Position numbers and translations under genes: made by a program. From Acidimicrobiia bacterium (GTDB lineage Bacteria; Actinomycetota; Acidimicrobiia; Acidimicrobiales; Ilumatobacteraceae): a stretch of DNA of 6,097 nt. The stretch spans positions 1 to 6,097 of the forward strand of contig JAUHYJ010000233.1 of the NCBI GenBank assembly GCA_030425785.1, read 5' to 3'. Positions 5,516-6,097 of the stretch are shown here, piece by piece. Numbering within the stretch: position 1 is the stretch's first letter; each line of letters opens with the position of its first letter. The notes beneath the pieces were generated by a model. That model did not search any database, was not told where the DNA came from, and saw only the letters and a list, made by a program, of their open reading frames with translations.

Positions 5516-6097
5516 ATGGCACCGGACCCGGAGCGACTCGGCTACCGTTCGGCCATCGACGCCACCGGCAGCAATGACGCACGCGCGCCCGAGATCAGCG
5601 CCGTCGTGTGCACCCGTCACCGCGGCGAGCGGGTCGCCGCGACGGTCGCGTCCATCCTCGCGTCGGACCACCCCTCGTTCGAGCTCGTCGTGATCGACCA
5701 GAGCCTCGACGACGTGACCGAGCAGGCGGTCGCGCGGTTCACCGACGACCCGCGCCTCCGCTACGTACGGTCGGCGACCGTCGGGCTCGGGCGGGCGCGA
5801 AACCTCGGGCTCGACGAGGCCCGGGCCGGGGTGATCGCGTTCACCGACGACGACGTGACGGTGCCGCCCGACTGGCTGACGGTGATGGCTGCGACCTTCG
5901 AGCGGTTCCCGGACGCCGCCGTGGCGTTCTGCTCGGTCGTCGAGGCGCCCCACGACAGCAGCGCCGGCTTCATCCCGGTGTACCGGTGCGACGGCGTGAC
6001 CGAGGTGTCGACGATGCGCGGGAAGTGTCGAGCTCGCGGCATCGGCGCCGGCATGTCGGCGCGGCGCGACCCGGTGGTCGCACTGGGCGGATTCGAC
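5516..6097 (+). CDS. GT2 family (GT-A fold) glycosyltransferase, N-terminal part (runs off right edge)
   Basis: 194 residues are present with no stop. The GT-A nucleotide-binding half is clear: EISAVVCTRHRGERVAATV (26-44), then SILASDHPSFELVVIDQS (46-63), TVGLGRARNLGLDEA (88-102), and AGVIAFTDDDVTVPPDWL (104-121), whose Asp111-Asp113 form the metal-binding DxD. The segment GKCRARGIGAGMSARRD (169-185) followed by GGFD matches the acceptor-side motif of GT2 enzymes. These are inverting transferases that use a nucleotide sugar and Mn/Mg. The ATG at 5516 leaves a 25-residue polar lead before the fold. An in-frame GTG at 5480 is an alternative. Neither start has a Shine-Dalgarno, so a leaderless or very short-leader transcript is possible. 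It is divergent from the minus-strand block and probably belongs to the same glycan pathway. The acceptor and C-terminus are unknown. Confidence 0.9.
   Translation, partial: MAPDPERLGYRSAIDATGSNDARAPEISAVVCTRHRGERVAATVASILASDHPSFELVVIDQSLDDVTEQAVARFTDDPRLRYVRSATVGLGRARNLGLDEARAGVIAFTDDDVTVPPDWLTVMAATFERFPDAAVAFCSVVEAPHDSSAGFIPVYRCDGVTEVSTMRGKCRARGIGAGMSARRDPVVALGGFD

Noticed and set aside
5334..5582. N-terminal extension of the first GT4 to 5582
   Set aside because: The extra 83 residues are Arg/Gly/Pro/Cys-rich, overlap the divergent GT2 start, and precede the recognisable start of the GT-B fold.
5408..5953. Upstream part of a 207-codon minus-strand frame antisense to the GT2 gene
   Set aside because: The plus-strand GT2 has unmistakable motifs here. 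The antisense protein is low-complexity Arg/Gly/Asp. Only its last 25 codons (5330-5407) have a ribosome site and are reported separately.

Overview
This GC-rich window (strong G/C preference at third codon positions) looks like part of a surface or extracellular polysaccharide locus from a high-GC bacterium, most likely an actinobacterium. The lineage is inferred from composition and the general look of the proteins; no marker gene is present.

Layout. Six genes run leftward on the minus strand as one tight block. In transcription order they are a family 4 (GT4) glycosyltransferase (5333 to 4257), a Wzx-like multi-spanning lipid-linked oligosaccharide flippase (4260 to 2749), two tandem left-handed beta-helix (hexapeptide-repeat) acyltransferases (2752 to 2204 and 2207 to 1626), a second and dissimilar GT4 glycosyltransferase (1541 to 312), and the first 105 codons of a PAPS-type sulfotransferase (315 to the left edge). 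Four of the five junctions are 4-base ATGA or GTGA stop/start overlaps. The exception is an 84-base gap between the second acyltransferase and the second GT4. A divergent family 2 (GT2) glycosyltransferase starts at 5516 on the plus strand and runs off the right edge. The 182 bases between the divergent starts (5334-5515) hold the likely control region.

How the genes fit together. The glycosyltransferases would build a lipid-linked repeat unit on the inner face of the membrane. The acyltransferases and sulfotransferase could decorate it, and the flippase would move it outward. A priming phosphoglycosyltransferase, a Wzy polymerase and chain-length control are not in the window and would have to lie outside it. 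The combination suggests an O-acylated and possibly sulfated glycan, which is inference.

Most interesting details. The leader of the minus-strand block has the best Shine-Dalgarno sequence in the window, but it serves a 25-codon open frame that ends in an ATGA overlap with the GT4 start. A small GC hairpin sits two bases before that start, so it may be a translational-coupling leader. One of the paired acyltransferases lacks the histidine expected at the active site. The second acyltransferase and second GT4 share a frame and are separated by one TGA plus 28 stop-free Pro/Gly-rich codons. The sulfotransferase has Met where its phosphosulfate loop normally has Gly. I found no RNA genes, mobile elements, CRISPR arrays or clear terminators.
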